In this document: positions 17,247 to 25,362 of the stretch, piece after piece
Numbering within the stretch: position 1 is the stretch's first letter
Layout of the letters: every line of letters starts with the position of its first letter
NCBI RefSeq assembly: GCF_034047335.1
Contig: NZ_CP139137.1
Coordinates: 2,542,001 to 2,606,000, forward strand
Origin: Chryseobacterium sp. JJR-5R
GTDB taxonomy: Bacteria > Bacteroidota > Bacteroidia > Flavobacteriales > Weeksellaceae
Length of the DNA stretch: 64,000 nt
Direction of reading: 5' to 3'
Program-made: the position numbers and the translations under genes
The notes under the pieces: generated by a model
The model's input: the letters and a program-made list of their open reading frames with translations, nothing else
Database searches by the model: none
What the model was told of the DNA's origin: nothing

Positions 17247-18701
17247 TTAATCTTTTGCTTTTCTCCTTTCTTTGAGATCATGCTCGATTTCGATTTCTTT
17301 TTTCTTGTTGATTTCATAGAACATCAGCAGTCCGCAGGCTGAAAAGAACGGAATGGCCGGAAATACACTGACCAGCATTTTTGCACCTTCGGAAACGGTG
17401 TCCGGTTGTAAAACATTTACGGCTCCTTCCGAGGAAATATAGCCGTACCGGCCAATAATATAAGCGACTAATGAACTGCCGATGCTTAAACCGACTTTTA
17501 ACCCAACCATCATTGCCGAAAAAATAATGGCAGTTGCCCTCCGGTTGTTTTTCCACTCGGAATAATCAGCAACATCAGCAATCATCGCCCAGAGTAGAGG
17601 CGTTCCGATTCCGTAAAAAAAGCCATGTAAAATTTGTGACAGGAACATCAATCCAACCGATTTCGGCGGATAGAATATGAATGCCAGTACAAACAGTGTT
17701 GAAATAAACAGTGAAGCGATAAATGTATCTCTTTTGCCATATTTATCTGCAAATTTTTTGGAGAATGTAATCCCGACAATCATCATGATGATTCCACCTG
17801 CATTGAAGAGCCCGAAGCCTGCTGAACGCGGATCTTCGCCAAAGAAATTCATCCCGACGGAATTAAATAATCCGGTAATCGGCGATATAAACTGCTGAAG
17901 AGCAGATTCATCTACATAATTATTAAAATAGTATACATAGGAACCGCCTTTCATTGCCAGGGTAATGAAAATCAATGCCGTAACCACCAACATGATAATC
18001 CAGGGTTTGTTTTTCCTTAAATCTTTTAGATCAGCTCCCAAAGTAGATTCCTGCTCCGGTTTCGGGATCACTCTTTCTTTGGTTGTGAAAAATGTTATCA
18101 GCAGCATCAGGGTCCCTATAACGGCCAGCCAGGTCATTACCGTTTCAATACCCGCTGCTTTATCCCCGTTTCCTACGGATAAAATAATCGGGAGCATGAA
18201 TACCTGTACAAAAAACTGCGCAAACATCACGGCGACAAAACGGTAGGATGAAATGCTGTTCCTTTCCCCCATATCACCTGTTATTACGCCGCTCAATGCG
18301 GCATACGGTAAATTATTGGCTGCATACAGCAACAGCAACAGTGAATAGGTTGCCGCCGCATAGATCATTTTTCCTTTATAAGAAAACCCGGGCGTGCTGA
18401 AAGCCAGCAGGGCGGCAATTCCCAACGGAACTGCTGTAAACAGGATCCACGGACGGAATTTCCCCCATTTGGTGCGGGTACGGTCTGCCAGTGCCCCGAT
18501 GACCGGGTTGAACCCGAATCCCGCAATCAGACCTACAATAAGGGTAATGATGGAGGCATCTTCAGGTTTAAGCCCGTAAATATCGGTATAAAAATAAGCG
18601 AGGTAGGTCACCAGGGTCTGAAAAACAAGATTGGCAGCAAGATCGCCTAAGCTATAGCCTATTTTTTCCGCTACTGATATTTTTTGTGGCTGATTGTTCA
18701 T
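17247..18701 (-). CDS. GPH-family oligosaccharide:cation symporter
   Basis: This 484-aa inner-membrane protein has about 12 hydrophobic segments. The N-terminus EKIGYSLGDLAANLVFQ and the loop PVIGALADRTRTKWGKFRPW match the glycoside-pentoside-hexuronide symporter family (XynP/MelB-like, the DRTxxxxGKxRP motif). It probably imports xylo-oligosaccharides or xylosides released in the periplasm. It lies between the esterase and GH10 genes, with an 82-bp repeat directly after its stop codon. The exact substrate is inferred from the locus. Confidence 0.92.
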   Translation of the reverse strand: MNNQPQKISVAEKIGYSLGDLAANLVFQTLVTYLAYFYTDIYGLKPEDASIITLIVGLIAGFGFNPVIGALADRTRTKWGKFRPWILFTAVPLGIAALLAFSTPGFSYKGKMIYAAATYSLLLLLYAANNLPYAALSGVITGDMGERNSISSYRFVAVMFAQFFVQVFMLPIILSVGNGDKAAGIETVMTWLAVIGTLMLLITFFTTKERVIPKPEQESTLGADLKDLRKNKPWIIMLVVTALIFITLAMKGGSYVYYFNNYVDESALQQFISPITGLFNSVGMNFFGEDPRSAGFGLFNAGGIIMMIVGITFSKKFADKYGKRDTFIASLFISTLFVLAFIFYPPKSVGLMFLSQILHGFFYGIGTPLLWAMIADVADYSEWKNNRRATAIIFSAMMVGLKVGLSIGSSLVAYIIGRYGYISSEGAVNVLQPDTVSEGAKMLVSVFPAIPFFSACGLLMFYEINKKKEIEIEHDLKERRKAKD

Positions 18702-18786
18702 ATGAAATAAGATATTTGAGGACAGGAAGGCGGATTATGGACTAAGATCCGCGTGTCCTTGTTTTTTTATGGGTTGAGTTTGATAA

Positions 18787-20697
18787 TTATTCTGTGGTAA
18801 ACGGTGAAGCAGGAATCCCGCTCTTGTTGGTGAGGTTCCCATCCGGGTTATCTGCCCAGTCATACCGTACGGCAACCGGATTGCTGATGCGGTCATTCCA
18901 AACCATGACTGTATTTCCTTCAATTTTTGCTTTTGCCCATTCATATATTCCATCTCTACTTTTGACAGCGAAACCTTTCAGTTCTGAAACCGGGGCCAGA
19001 TGATCCGTTCCGGATTTAAAGGAAAGGATAATTGTATTGCCTTCTTTTTTCATGGATTGGTAAACGGGCCCGTCTGCGATGATGTTTTTTTTACCGGCAA
19101 TTTTGAATGCCTGCAAAGCAAGCCGTTTGCCTATGGTTTCTTTGTTTAAAGGATGAATATCATTCCATTCTCCTGCATCGATGCTTACGGCGAGCCCTGT
19201 ATTGGGAATGGTTAATGAAACGGTACGCTGCTGGTTTCTCAGTTCGGCCCACTTGCTTTCAGCGGGCTGGCTTTTCGGCTCCATAAAATTGGCGAGCTGA
19301 ACAATAAGGAACGGTGCTTCTTTTTCATTCCATTTTGAACGCCAGTCAGTGATCATCGTGGTCAGCAAATCTCCGTATTCTTGAGGTTTTGAAGTATTGC
19401 TTTCTCCCTGGTACCAGAGGAAGCCTTTAACTTTGTAATTAACCAGCGGGCTGATCATGGCATTGTACAGCCCTGTAGGTTTCCAGCGGATAAAAGTCTG
19501 GCCCGGGGCCGCCTTCCCCATTTTGTTACCGATTTTGTATTTCCATTCGCCTTTCAGGTCAATTTTCTGTCCTCCGGTTTCCAGATAATAGGGCTTATCA
19601 GCAATAAACTGCCCTTTTCCGCTTCCGTTGGTAATCCTCACGGCAATGACATTTTTGCCTTCTTTTAAAACACCTGCCGGAATATCGTACCACCGCGGCG
19701 GATATTCATAGGTTACATTCCCCACCTTTATGCCGTTAATGTAAGTAACGTCCGCATCTTTAATTCTTCCCAGGTTTAAGAATGCCGGCCGGCCGGCTGA
19801 ACCTTTCGGCAATGTGATTTCTTTTCTAAGCCAAACGGATCCGTCGAATGAACCTTCCCGGTCTTCCCAAGATCCAGGAACCGTTATGGTTTTCCATCCG
19901 GAATCATCAAGATCAAAGTTTTCCCAATGTTGATTCAAGCCGGAATCTGTCCGGTCAAGTTCGGTATACCATGCTTTGCTTAAGGCCTGCTCATCAGATT
20001 CTGTTGATTTAATTAATTCATCGTCCTGCCATTTTTGGGCTTCCTCCAGATATTCAGGATATTTTTTCAGGGAATTTCCGTCCATCCATGCCTGTACCGG
20101 GGAACCTCCCAGGCTGGTATGGATAATGCCTACCGGAATTTTATTTTTCTCGTTCAGTTCTTTGGCAAAGAAATAGGCAACGCCCGAAAAGTTAAGAATG
20201 GTCTGCGGATCCGTGGCTTCCCATTTCCCTCCGTCCAGTTCAGTCTGCGGGGCTTTAAAATTATACTTCTGCGGAACCGTGAAAAACCGGATATTTTGGT
20301 TACCTGCATTTTTGATTTCGTTTGCGTACAATGGCTTTAGCCGGCGCATCGGAAGCTCCATATTGGACTGTCCGGAAGCTACCCAGACATCGCCTATCAG
20401 GATATTTTTAAGGGTAATTTCATTAACCGTCATCACAAAGGGACCGCCTGCTTTAAGCTCAGGGAGCATAATATCCCAGTTCCCATTTTTATCGGCAACG
20501 GCGGTATAGGACTTATTCAGAAATGCGACACTCACTTTCTCTCCCGGATCCGCGTAACCCCAGATTTTCAGTTTTTGATTCCTCTGGAGAACCATGCCGT
20601 CCGAAACGAGAGCCGGAAGTTTTATTTTGGCTTCAGTAAAAGAAATGGCGAAGATGGCGGTGAGCAGAAATAAAATCCTGTATTTATATATTTTCAT
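18787..20697 (-). CDS. sialate O-acetylesterase-type (SGNH) esterase, probable acetylxylan esterase
   Basis: This 636-aa periplasmic protein has a signal peptide (about 1-23). The nucleophile Ser111 lies in DVWVASGQSNMEL (block I), block III is FLWYQGESNTSKP, and the Asp/His pair is in DIHPLNKETIGKRLA. A jelly-roll insertion (about 240-380) separates the halves, as in sialate O-acetylesterase-like proteins (DUF303/SASA). In a xylan locus the likely job is removing acetyl groups that block xylanases and glucuronidases. The substrate is inferred from the neighbours. Confidence 0.88.
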   Translation of the reverse strand: MKIYKYRILFLLTAIFAISFTEAKIKLPALVSDGMVLQRNQKLKIWGYADPGEKVSVAFLNKSYTAVADKNGNWDIMLPELKAGGPFVMTVNEITLKNILIGDVWVASGQSNMELPMRRLKPLYANEIKNAGNQNIRFFTVPQKYNFKAPQTELDGGKWEATDPQTILNFSGVAYFFAKELNEKNKIPVGIIHTSLGGSPVQAWMDGNSLKKYPEYLEEAQKWQDDELIKSTESDEQALSKAWYTELDRTDSGLNQHWENFDLDDSGWKTITVPGSWEDREGSFDGSVWLRKEITLPKGSAGRPAFLNLGRIKDADVTYINGIKVGNVTYEYPPRWYDIPAGVLKEGKNVIAVRITNGSGKGQFIADKPYYLETGGQKIDLKGEWKYKIGNKMGKAAPGQTFIRWKPTGLYNAMISPLVNYKVKGFLWYQGESNTSKPQEYGDLLTTMITDWRSKWNEKEAPFLIVQLANFMEPKSQPAESKWAELRNQQRTVSLTIPNTGLAVSIDAGEWNDIHPLNKETIGKRLALQAFKIAGKKNIIADGPVYQSMKKEGNTIILSFKSGTDHLAPVSELKGFAVKSRDGIYEWAKAKIEGNTVMVWNDRISNPVAVRYDWADNPDGNLTNKSGIPASPFTTE

Positions 20698-20939
20698 GGG
20701 ATAACCGGTTGTTTTTAATTTTATTTGAGTGGATTTTTTAAAAATTTTCAGTCAGTAAACAGTATTCATCATAAAAAGGCGACCGCTGTTAATTTATTAT
20801 GATTTTACTGATTCCTATATTTTTTAAAAATAAAAGAAAGTATCAATATACAAAAGCAATTTGAGGCTGCTGCCTTTCTGTAAGATATATCTGACATGAT
20901 AAAAAGTCCGTCAATACGAATAAAACCATCTGCCTTATC
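20698..20939. other. gene-free AT-rich stretch, left part of a 738-bp gap
   Basis: No convincing ORF or RNA is visible. The motif cat(g/c)ATAAAAAG recurs three times (near 20770, 20898 and 20938), the last being the left arm of the hairpin at 20940. The esterase promoter should lie here. Confidence 0.3.
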
Positions 20940-20983
20940 ATAAAAAGTAAGAATATCAAAAAGAAGATATTCTTACTTTTTAT
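20940..20983. terminator. 18-bp perfect hairpin, bidirectional terminator candidate
   Basis: ATAAAAAGTAAGAATATC (20940-20957) and its exact complement (20966-20983) flank an 8-nt loop. The A/T ends give a U tract in either direction. It lies between the esterase start and the 21436 gene end. Confidence 0.6.
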
Positions 20984-21174
20984 ACGGTACAATGGGCTGT
21001 TATCAAACCATTCATGAAAGCACCAGGATGATCAGCTGCTGTTTTAATGAATGCTTATCGTATTTTCAATAATATCCACAAAAACAAACTTTATGATAAG
21101 CTGTTTTTAATAGTAAAAAACTTTAACATAATTTTAACATTAAATTAATATGGATGTAAATTATTTTATGATGA

Positions 21175-21441
21175 AATCCCATTAATTCACATGATAATAA
21201 TCCCCTGAAATGCTGTCCGGCTTACACAAGCTTCCACATTCCCGGAATTCTGTTAAACAATAACAGCTATGATTATTCTAAATTTTATTATACAGGCCTG
21301 GCAAAAAGAAATATCATAAGCGAATTCCAGAAGAATATACGTTTGAATCCCGATCTTTTCAGGCTTATCCAATACACAAGAAACACCTTCAGACTTTATC
21401 ATTCTGAAGGGGTTTTAAAAGTAATTCAGGAAATATTATAA
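21175..21441 (+). pseudogene. possible remnant ORF without a start codon
   Basis: A plus-strand frame is open from 21175 to TAA at 21439-21441 and contains no ATG. Its second half has protein-like composition (SEFQKNIRLNPDLFRLIQYT, then a KVIQEIL end). It overlaps the end of the convergent gene by 6 bp. It may be a 5'-truncated gene fragment. No family is recognised. Confidence 0.25.
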
Positions 21442-22167
21442 CCTTTCCATTACCATTTTTCTTGTGCCTAAATCAATTTCCTGCTTCAGTACGTCACGGG
21501 TTTCCGCATCAATATAATAGGTGCTTATTGCTTTTTTTTCTGAGATATCATCGGTAACGGAAACCATCCATACAGCCTTGTTATTAAGGGTACCTTTCGT
21601 GGTCCCGGTAATGTAAGCTTTGATGATGCCTATGGCAGATTTCGGGTTATAATCAAAGATGGCAATTTCAACTGTGTAGTTTTCTTTCAACGGAAGCCAG
21701 CGGATCAGCTGCGGATAAAAATTGCTGTCAAAGAACTTTCCGTTTGTCTTTTCACTGATCTCAGTTTTTTTATTCTGGACCTTATCCAGATAATATCCTG
21801 TTACCTTATTCTCTTTCCCGAAATCCAGCAGCATGTCCCTTTGGGTATTGAATGAACTGTGCTTTACAGGAGCAAGGCCGGGGAACGTTACTGCGGTTTC
21901 ATCTGTCCAGTCCGGCATATTCTTCATTTTAATGGTGGTGGTGACATTGACACGGGTACCGGTTTTCAGGATTTTCGTATCTATCTTTGCCATTTCTATT
22001 TTTGCAGTGTCTTTCAGGGCATACCAGGTCATCGAATAGTCTTCATTTCTGATCAGTGACACATCAACCTGATTTTTTCCCGGCACCTGTGGAGATTGCT
22101 GTGCCTCCATAGAGGAAAAGGCAGACTGGAAAACGAGTATTACAGATAAAAGTTTTAAAAATCTCAT
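21436..22167 (-). CDS. secreted protein of unknown function
   Basis: I prefer the Met at 22167, which gives 243 aa beginning MRFLKLLSVILVFQSAFSS, a good signal peptide. The longer frame from 22200 adds 11 unlikely residues (YTHIKIKIKI). The mature protein is beta-rich with repeated strand patterns (TYYIDAETRDVLKQEIDLGTR near the end), reminiscent of DUF3108-like periplasmic proteins that bind or report on lipidic or sugar ligands. That similarity is only by eye. It follows the SSS transporter gene, from which a strong terminator separates it, so it probably has its own promoter. Confidence 0.65.
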   Translation of the reverse strand: MRFLKLLSVILVFQSAFSSMEAQQSPQVPGKNQVDVSLIRNEDYSMTWYALKDTAKIEMAKIDTKILKTGTRVNVTTTIKMKNMPDWTDETAVTFPGLAPVKHSSFNTQRDMLLDFGKENKVTGYYLDKVQNKKTEISEKTNGKFFDSNFYPQLIRWLPLKENYTVEIAIFDYNPKSAIGIIKAYITGTTKGTLNNKAVWMVSVTDDISEKKAISTYYIDAETRDVLKQEIDLGTRKMVMERL

Positions 22168-22287
22168 AATTTTAATTTTAATTTTAATATGAGTATACAT
22201 GACGGTAAGATTGTTACACCTGAAGCCGTTATTCTATTTTATTCTTAAACTGCTGCCGGTTCTTCATCCGGGGGCCATCTGATCTGT

Positions 22288-22320
22288 AAAAAAACAGGAT
22301 GCCCGAAGGCATCCTACTGT
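22288..22320 (-). terminator. UUCG-loop terminator after the SSS transporter gene
   Basis: On the minus strand GGATGCC-TTCG-GGCATCC is followed by TGTTTTTTT. It lies 20 bp after the stop at 22340. The stable tetraloop and U tract make this a textbook intrinsic terminator. Confidence 0.85.
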
Positions 22321-22339
22321 TTAAATTTATGATATGCTT

Positions 22340-24067
22340 TTACCAGAACCTTACGTAAAGAGCAGTCAGCAAAAGCAACGTAACCACCACCATCACCAGT
22401 GTCCTGTTATCCACTTTGAACATTGAAGCATCAATGGCAAAAGCTTTCGGGTTCACTTTCGGGCCGGCCAGGCTGATCAGCACCATGACCACTACCGTGA
22501 TAAAGAAAGACCATCCCATATTAATGAGAAATGGAATTTCCGTAATGGTATGAACAACACCGTTTTCTAATTTTTCATAGGTGAAAGCCGTGTATAGCCA
22601 AGTTTCTTTCCCGAAAATGCCCACTGCAAAACTGTTGAAGAAAACCGCGAGTAAAAATCCCAGAAGGACGCCTACCAGAGCTGCCGTTCCTGTGGTTCTC
22701 TTCCAAAACATGCCCAAAAGGAACATGGCAAAAACCCCCGGACTGATAAATCCCGTATACTTCTGGATAAACGTAAATCCGCCTTCTCCCCCGATTCCCA
22801 ACACATCGGTCCACGTGAATGCAAGGGCAACGAACATGGCGATAATAATGGACCAGCGCCCTGTTCTTACCATCTGGATTTCCGTAGCATCCGCCTTTAA
22901 ATATTTTTTGTAAATATCCAGCGTGAAAATGGTTGAAATACTGTTTACCTTTCCTGCCAGAGATGCTACGATCGCCGCCGTGAGTGCGGCAACGGCAAGA
23001 CCTTTCAACCCGGTTGGCAGAAATCCTAAAATGGCCGAATAGGCACCGTCTTTTACCCCGTTGAACCCTGTTAAATGACCTTTCGTATATAAGACATACG
23101 CCGCAATCCCCGGAAGCATGACGATAATCGGCATGAATAATTTTAAAAACCCCGCAAATAAAATCCCTGTTCTGGCCGTTTTTAAATCAGCTCCCAAAGC
23201 ACGCTGGGTAATATACTGGTTGCAGCCCCAATAGTTCAGGTTAACAATCCACTGGCCTGCAAAATACATGGCCAGGCCCGGCAGCACCACGTATTTCTGC
23301 ACATTCAGGTTTTCCGGCATTGCCAGGGTTGTGGTTGTTGTGGCTGGTTTGTCTAAAATTAATTTAAAATGCTGCGGCGCTTCATTCATCAACGTCTGAA
23401 AACCTGCCAAAGCATTTCCTACCGCTGCCCCGTTGATCCTCTGATCGACAATCTGCAGTGCCATGTAAACAGTGGCAAAACCTCCGATAATCAGGACGGC
23501 TACCTGAATAACGTCCGTGTACCCGATCACTTTCATTCCGCCCAGACCAATCAGCAAAGCCATCAGCAGCAATCCGATCATGATGATATGGAGATTGTCG
23601 CCTCCCAATAAGGTATCAATTGCCAGAGCCCCGAGATAAAGGATGGAGGTAAGATTTACAATGACGTAGAGAAAAAGCCAGAACACCGCCATAATCAGGG
23701 AAACCGATTTGTTGTAACGGGTTTCCAGGAACTGAGGCATGGTGTAAATTTTATTTTTAAGATAAATCGGGATAAACCAGATGGCAATGATGATGAGCGC
23801 AACAGCGGCAAGCCATTCGTAAGCGGCAACCGCAATCCCTACAAAAAAGCCTTCACCGCTCATTCCGATGAACTGCTCTGCGGAAATATTGGAGGCTATC
23901 AAACTGGCCCCGATGGCCCACCAGGTAAGCGACCCTTCTGCGAGAAAATAATCTTTGCTGCCTGTTGCCGCAGATTTTTTCCTGTTGTAAATCCAGATCC
24001 CATATCCTGCGACCACCACAAAATAAATAAGGAATATGATGATGTCGATAGTTGATAAGTTTCCCAT
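22340..24067 (-). CDS. SSS-family sodium/sugar cotransporter
   Basis: This 575-aa inner-membrane protein has about 14 hydrophobic segments. The sodium:solute symporter signatures are GYGIWIYNRKKSAATGSKDYFLAEGSLTWW at the N-terminus (segment of residues 21-50), ISAEQFIGMSGEGF, and INLNYWGCNQYITQRALGA-type sequence at about 270-290. It resembles SGLT-like transporters for monosaccharides. It starts 2 bp after the aldose epimerase stop, so the pair acts together: mutarotation then uptake. In this locus xylose, galactose or arabinose is the likely substrate; sequence alone does not choose. Confidence 0.92.
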   Translation of the reverse strand: MGNLSTIDIIIFLIYFVVVAGYGIWIYNRKKSAATGSKDYFLAEGSLTWWAIGASLIASNISAEQFIGMSGEGFFVGIAVAAYEWLAAVALIIIAIWFIPIYLKNKIYTMPQFLETRYNKSVSLIMAVFWLFLYVIVNLTSILYLGALAIDTLLGGDNLHIIMIGLLLMALLIGLGGMKVIGYTDVIQVAVLIIGGFATVYMALQIVDQRINGAAVGNALAGFQTLMNEAPQHFKLILDKPATTTTTLAMPENLNVQKYVVLPGLAMYFAGQWIVNLNYWGCNQYITQRALGADLKTARTGILFAGFLKLFMPIIVMLPGIAAYVLYTKGHLTGFNGVKDGAYSAILGFLPTGLKGLAVAALTAAIVASLAGKVNSISTIFTLDIYKKYLKADATEIQMVRTGRWSIIIAMFVALAFTWTDVLGIGGEGGFTFIQKYTGFISPGVFAMFLLGMFWKRTTGTAALVGVLLGFLLAVFFNSFAVGIFGKETWLYTAFTYEKLENGVVHTITEIPFLINMGWSFFITVVVMVLISLAGPKVNPKAFAIDASMFKVDNRTLVMVVVTLLLLTALYVRFW

Positions 24068-24069
24068 AA

Positions 24070-25131
24070 TTATTTTTTAACAGAGAATTTATAAATTGTT
24101 TTAGTCTGATATTTTTGTCCCGGCTGTAATTCCGTTGAAGGAAAAGCCTTCTGGTTCGGGGAATCCGGATAATGCTGGGTCTCCAGGCAGAACCCGCTCC
24201 TTTTTTCATATTTACCACCGGTTTTGGTTTCATACTTCCCATCCAGGAAGTTCCCGGAATAGAACTGAACGCCGGGCTGGTCGCTCATTACTTCCATTAC
24301 CCTTCCGCTTTCGGGATGGCAGACGGCAGCAATGGTTCTCAGGTCTTTTCCGTTCAGCATCCAGTTATGATCATACCCTTCACCCAACCGGAGCTGTTCG
24401 TCATCGGCATCAATGTCTCTGCCGATTGTTCTGGAAACCGTAAAATCAAACGGAGTTCCTTTTACTTCCCTGAGTTCTCCGGTTGGAATTATATTTTCAT
24501 TTACAGGCAGAAACTGATCTGCAATGATCTGCATTTCATGATCGGTAATTGCTTTTGTAAAATCCCCTGAAAGGTTAAAATAAGAATGCTGGGTGAGATT
24601 GACAACGGTAGCCTTATCCACTATCGCTTCATATGAAATTTCCAGGGCATTGTTATCAGTTAGCGTATAAAATACGGTTGTGGTAAGCCGGCCCGGGAAC
24701 CCTTCTTCACCGTCTGCGCTAACGTAGGTCAGTTTAAGGGTGGGAAACTGAGCATTTTCTACCGGTTCTACCGTCCAGATTTTGGTATCAAAGCCTTCTT
24801 TACCGCCATGAAGGCTGTTCAGACCGTCATTTGCATACAGCTTGCAGGTTTTCCCTTCTAAAGTAAATTCCGCATTGCCAATCCTGTTCCCGTACCTTCC
24901 GACCAGGGCTCCGAAAAAGTACGGATTCCCGTTGAAATAATCTTCAGGTTTTGTAAACCCTAAAACAACATCTTCATATATTCCGTTCTTATCGGGTGCA
25001 GTAAGAGAAATAATGGTACCGCCGTAGCCGATAACCTCTACTTTCATTCCGTTTCTATTGGTCAGGGTATATTTTTTAACAGAATCCCCCTTTCCGGTTA
25101 CTCCATACTCTGAAACCTCTGTGTTTTCCAT
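24070..25131 (-). CDS. galM: aldose 1-epimerase (mutarotase)
   Basis: This 353-aa protein interconverts alpha and beta anomers of aldoses. Family landmarks: NGMKVEVIGYGGTIISL at about 25-41, GRYGNRIGNAEFTL at about 78-91, the catalytic His in NLTQHSYFNLSG, GYDHNWML, and a catalytic Glu near FCLETQHYPDSPN. There is no signal peptide, so it is cytoplasmic. It is translationally close to the SSS transporter gene (2-bp gap). It could serve both the galK/galT pathway and the xylose pathway. Confidence 0.94.
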   Translation of the reverse strand: MENTEVSEYGVTGKGDSVKKYTLTNRNGMKVEVIGYGGTIISLTAPDKNGIYEDVVLGFTKPEDYFNGNPYFFGALVGRYGNRIGNAEFTLEGKTCKLYANDGLNSLHGGKEGFDTKIWTVEPVENAQFPTLKLTYVSADGEEGFPGRLTTTVFYTLTDNNALEISYEAIVDKATVVNLTQHSYFNLSGDFTKAITDHEMQIIADQFLPVNENIIPTGELREVKGTPFDFTVSRTIGRDIDADDEQLRLGEGYDHNWMLNGKDLRTIAAVCHPESGRVMEVMSDQPGVQFYSGNFLDGKYETKTGGKYEKRSGFCLETQHYPDSPNQKAFPSTELQPGQKYQTKTIYKFSVKK

Positions 25132-25311
25132 ATTTTATGATTATGTTTTTTGATTAATTCTTTTTATTACAGCCGAAAATACATAAAACTGTTAAGAAAT
25201 AAAGCGATTTATTTTCTGTTTTTTCCATAATTGATTTTCTCTTTGAAGAATTAATTATGGATTTATCTGACTACGGATCATCGTAGTTTTCAAACTTAAC
25301 CCGATTTTATG

Positions 25312-25345
25312 AAAAGGCTGTAGGGGCAAGCCGACAGCCTTTTCT
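25312..25345 (-). terminator. hairpin after the GH30 gene
   Basis: GAAAAGGCTGT and ACAGCCTTTTC arms (11 bp) flank a 12-nt loop, 18 bp past the GH30 stop. The T tract is short, so termination is probable rather than certain. Confidence 0.6.
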
Positions 25346-25362
25346 TGTGTAACCAGTTCAGG

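Noticed and set aside
20760..20983. Tandem or CRISPR-like repeats from three ATAAAAAG copies
   Set aside because: The shared unit is only 8-10 bp, unevenly spaced and in AT-rich sequence, so it is likely chance.
25270..25300. Short hairpin ACTACG...CGTAGT before the GH30 terminator region
   Set aside because: A 6-bp stem with a 6-nt loop is weak, and no gene on the plus strand would need it.
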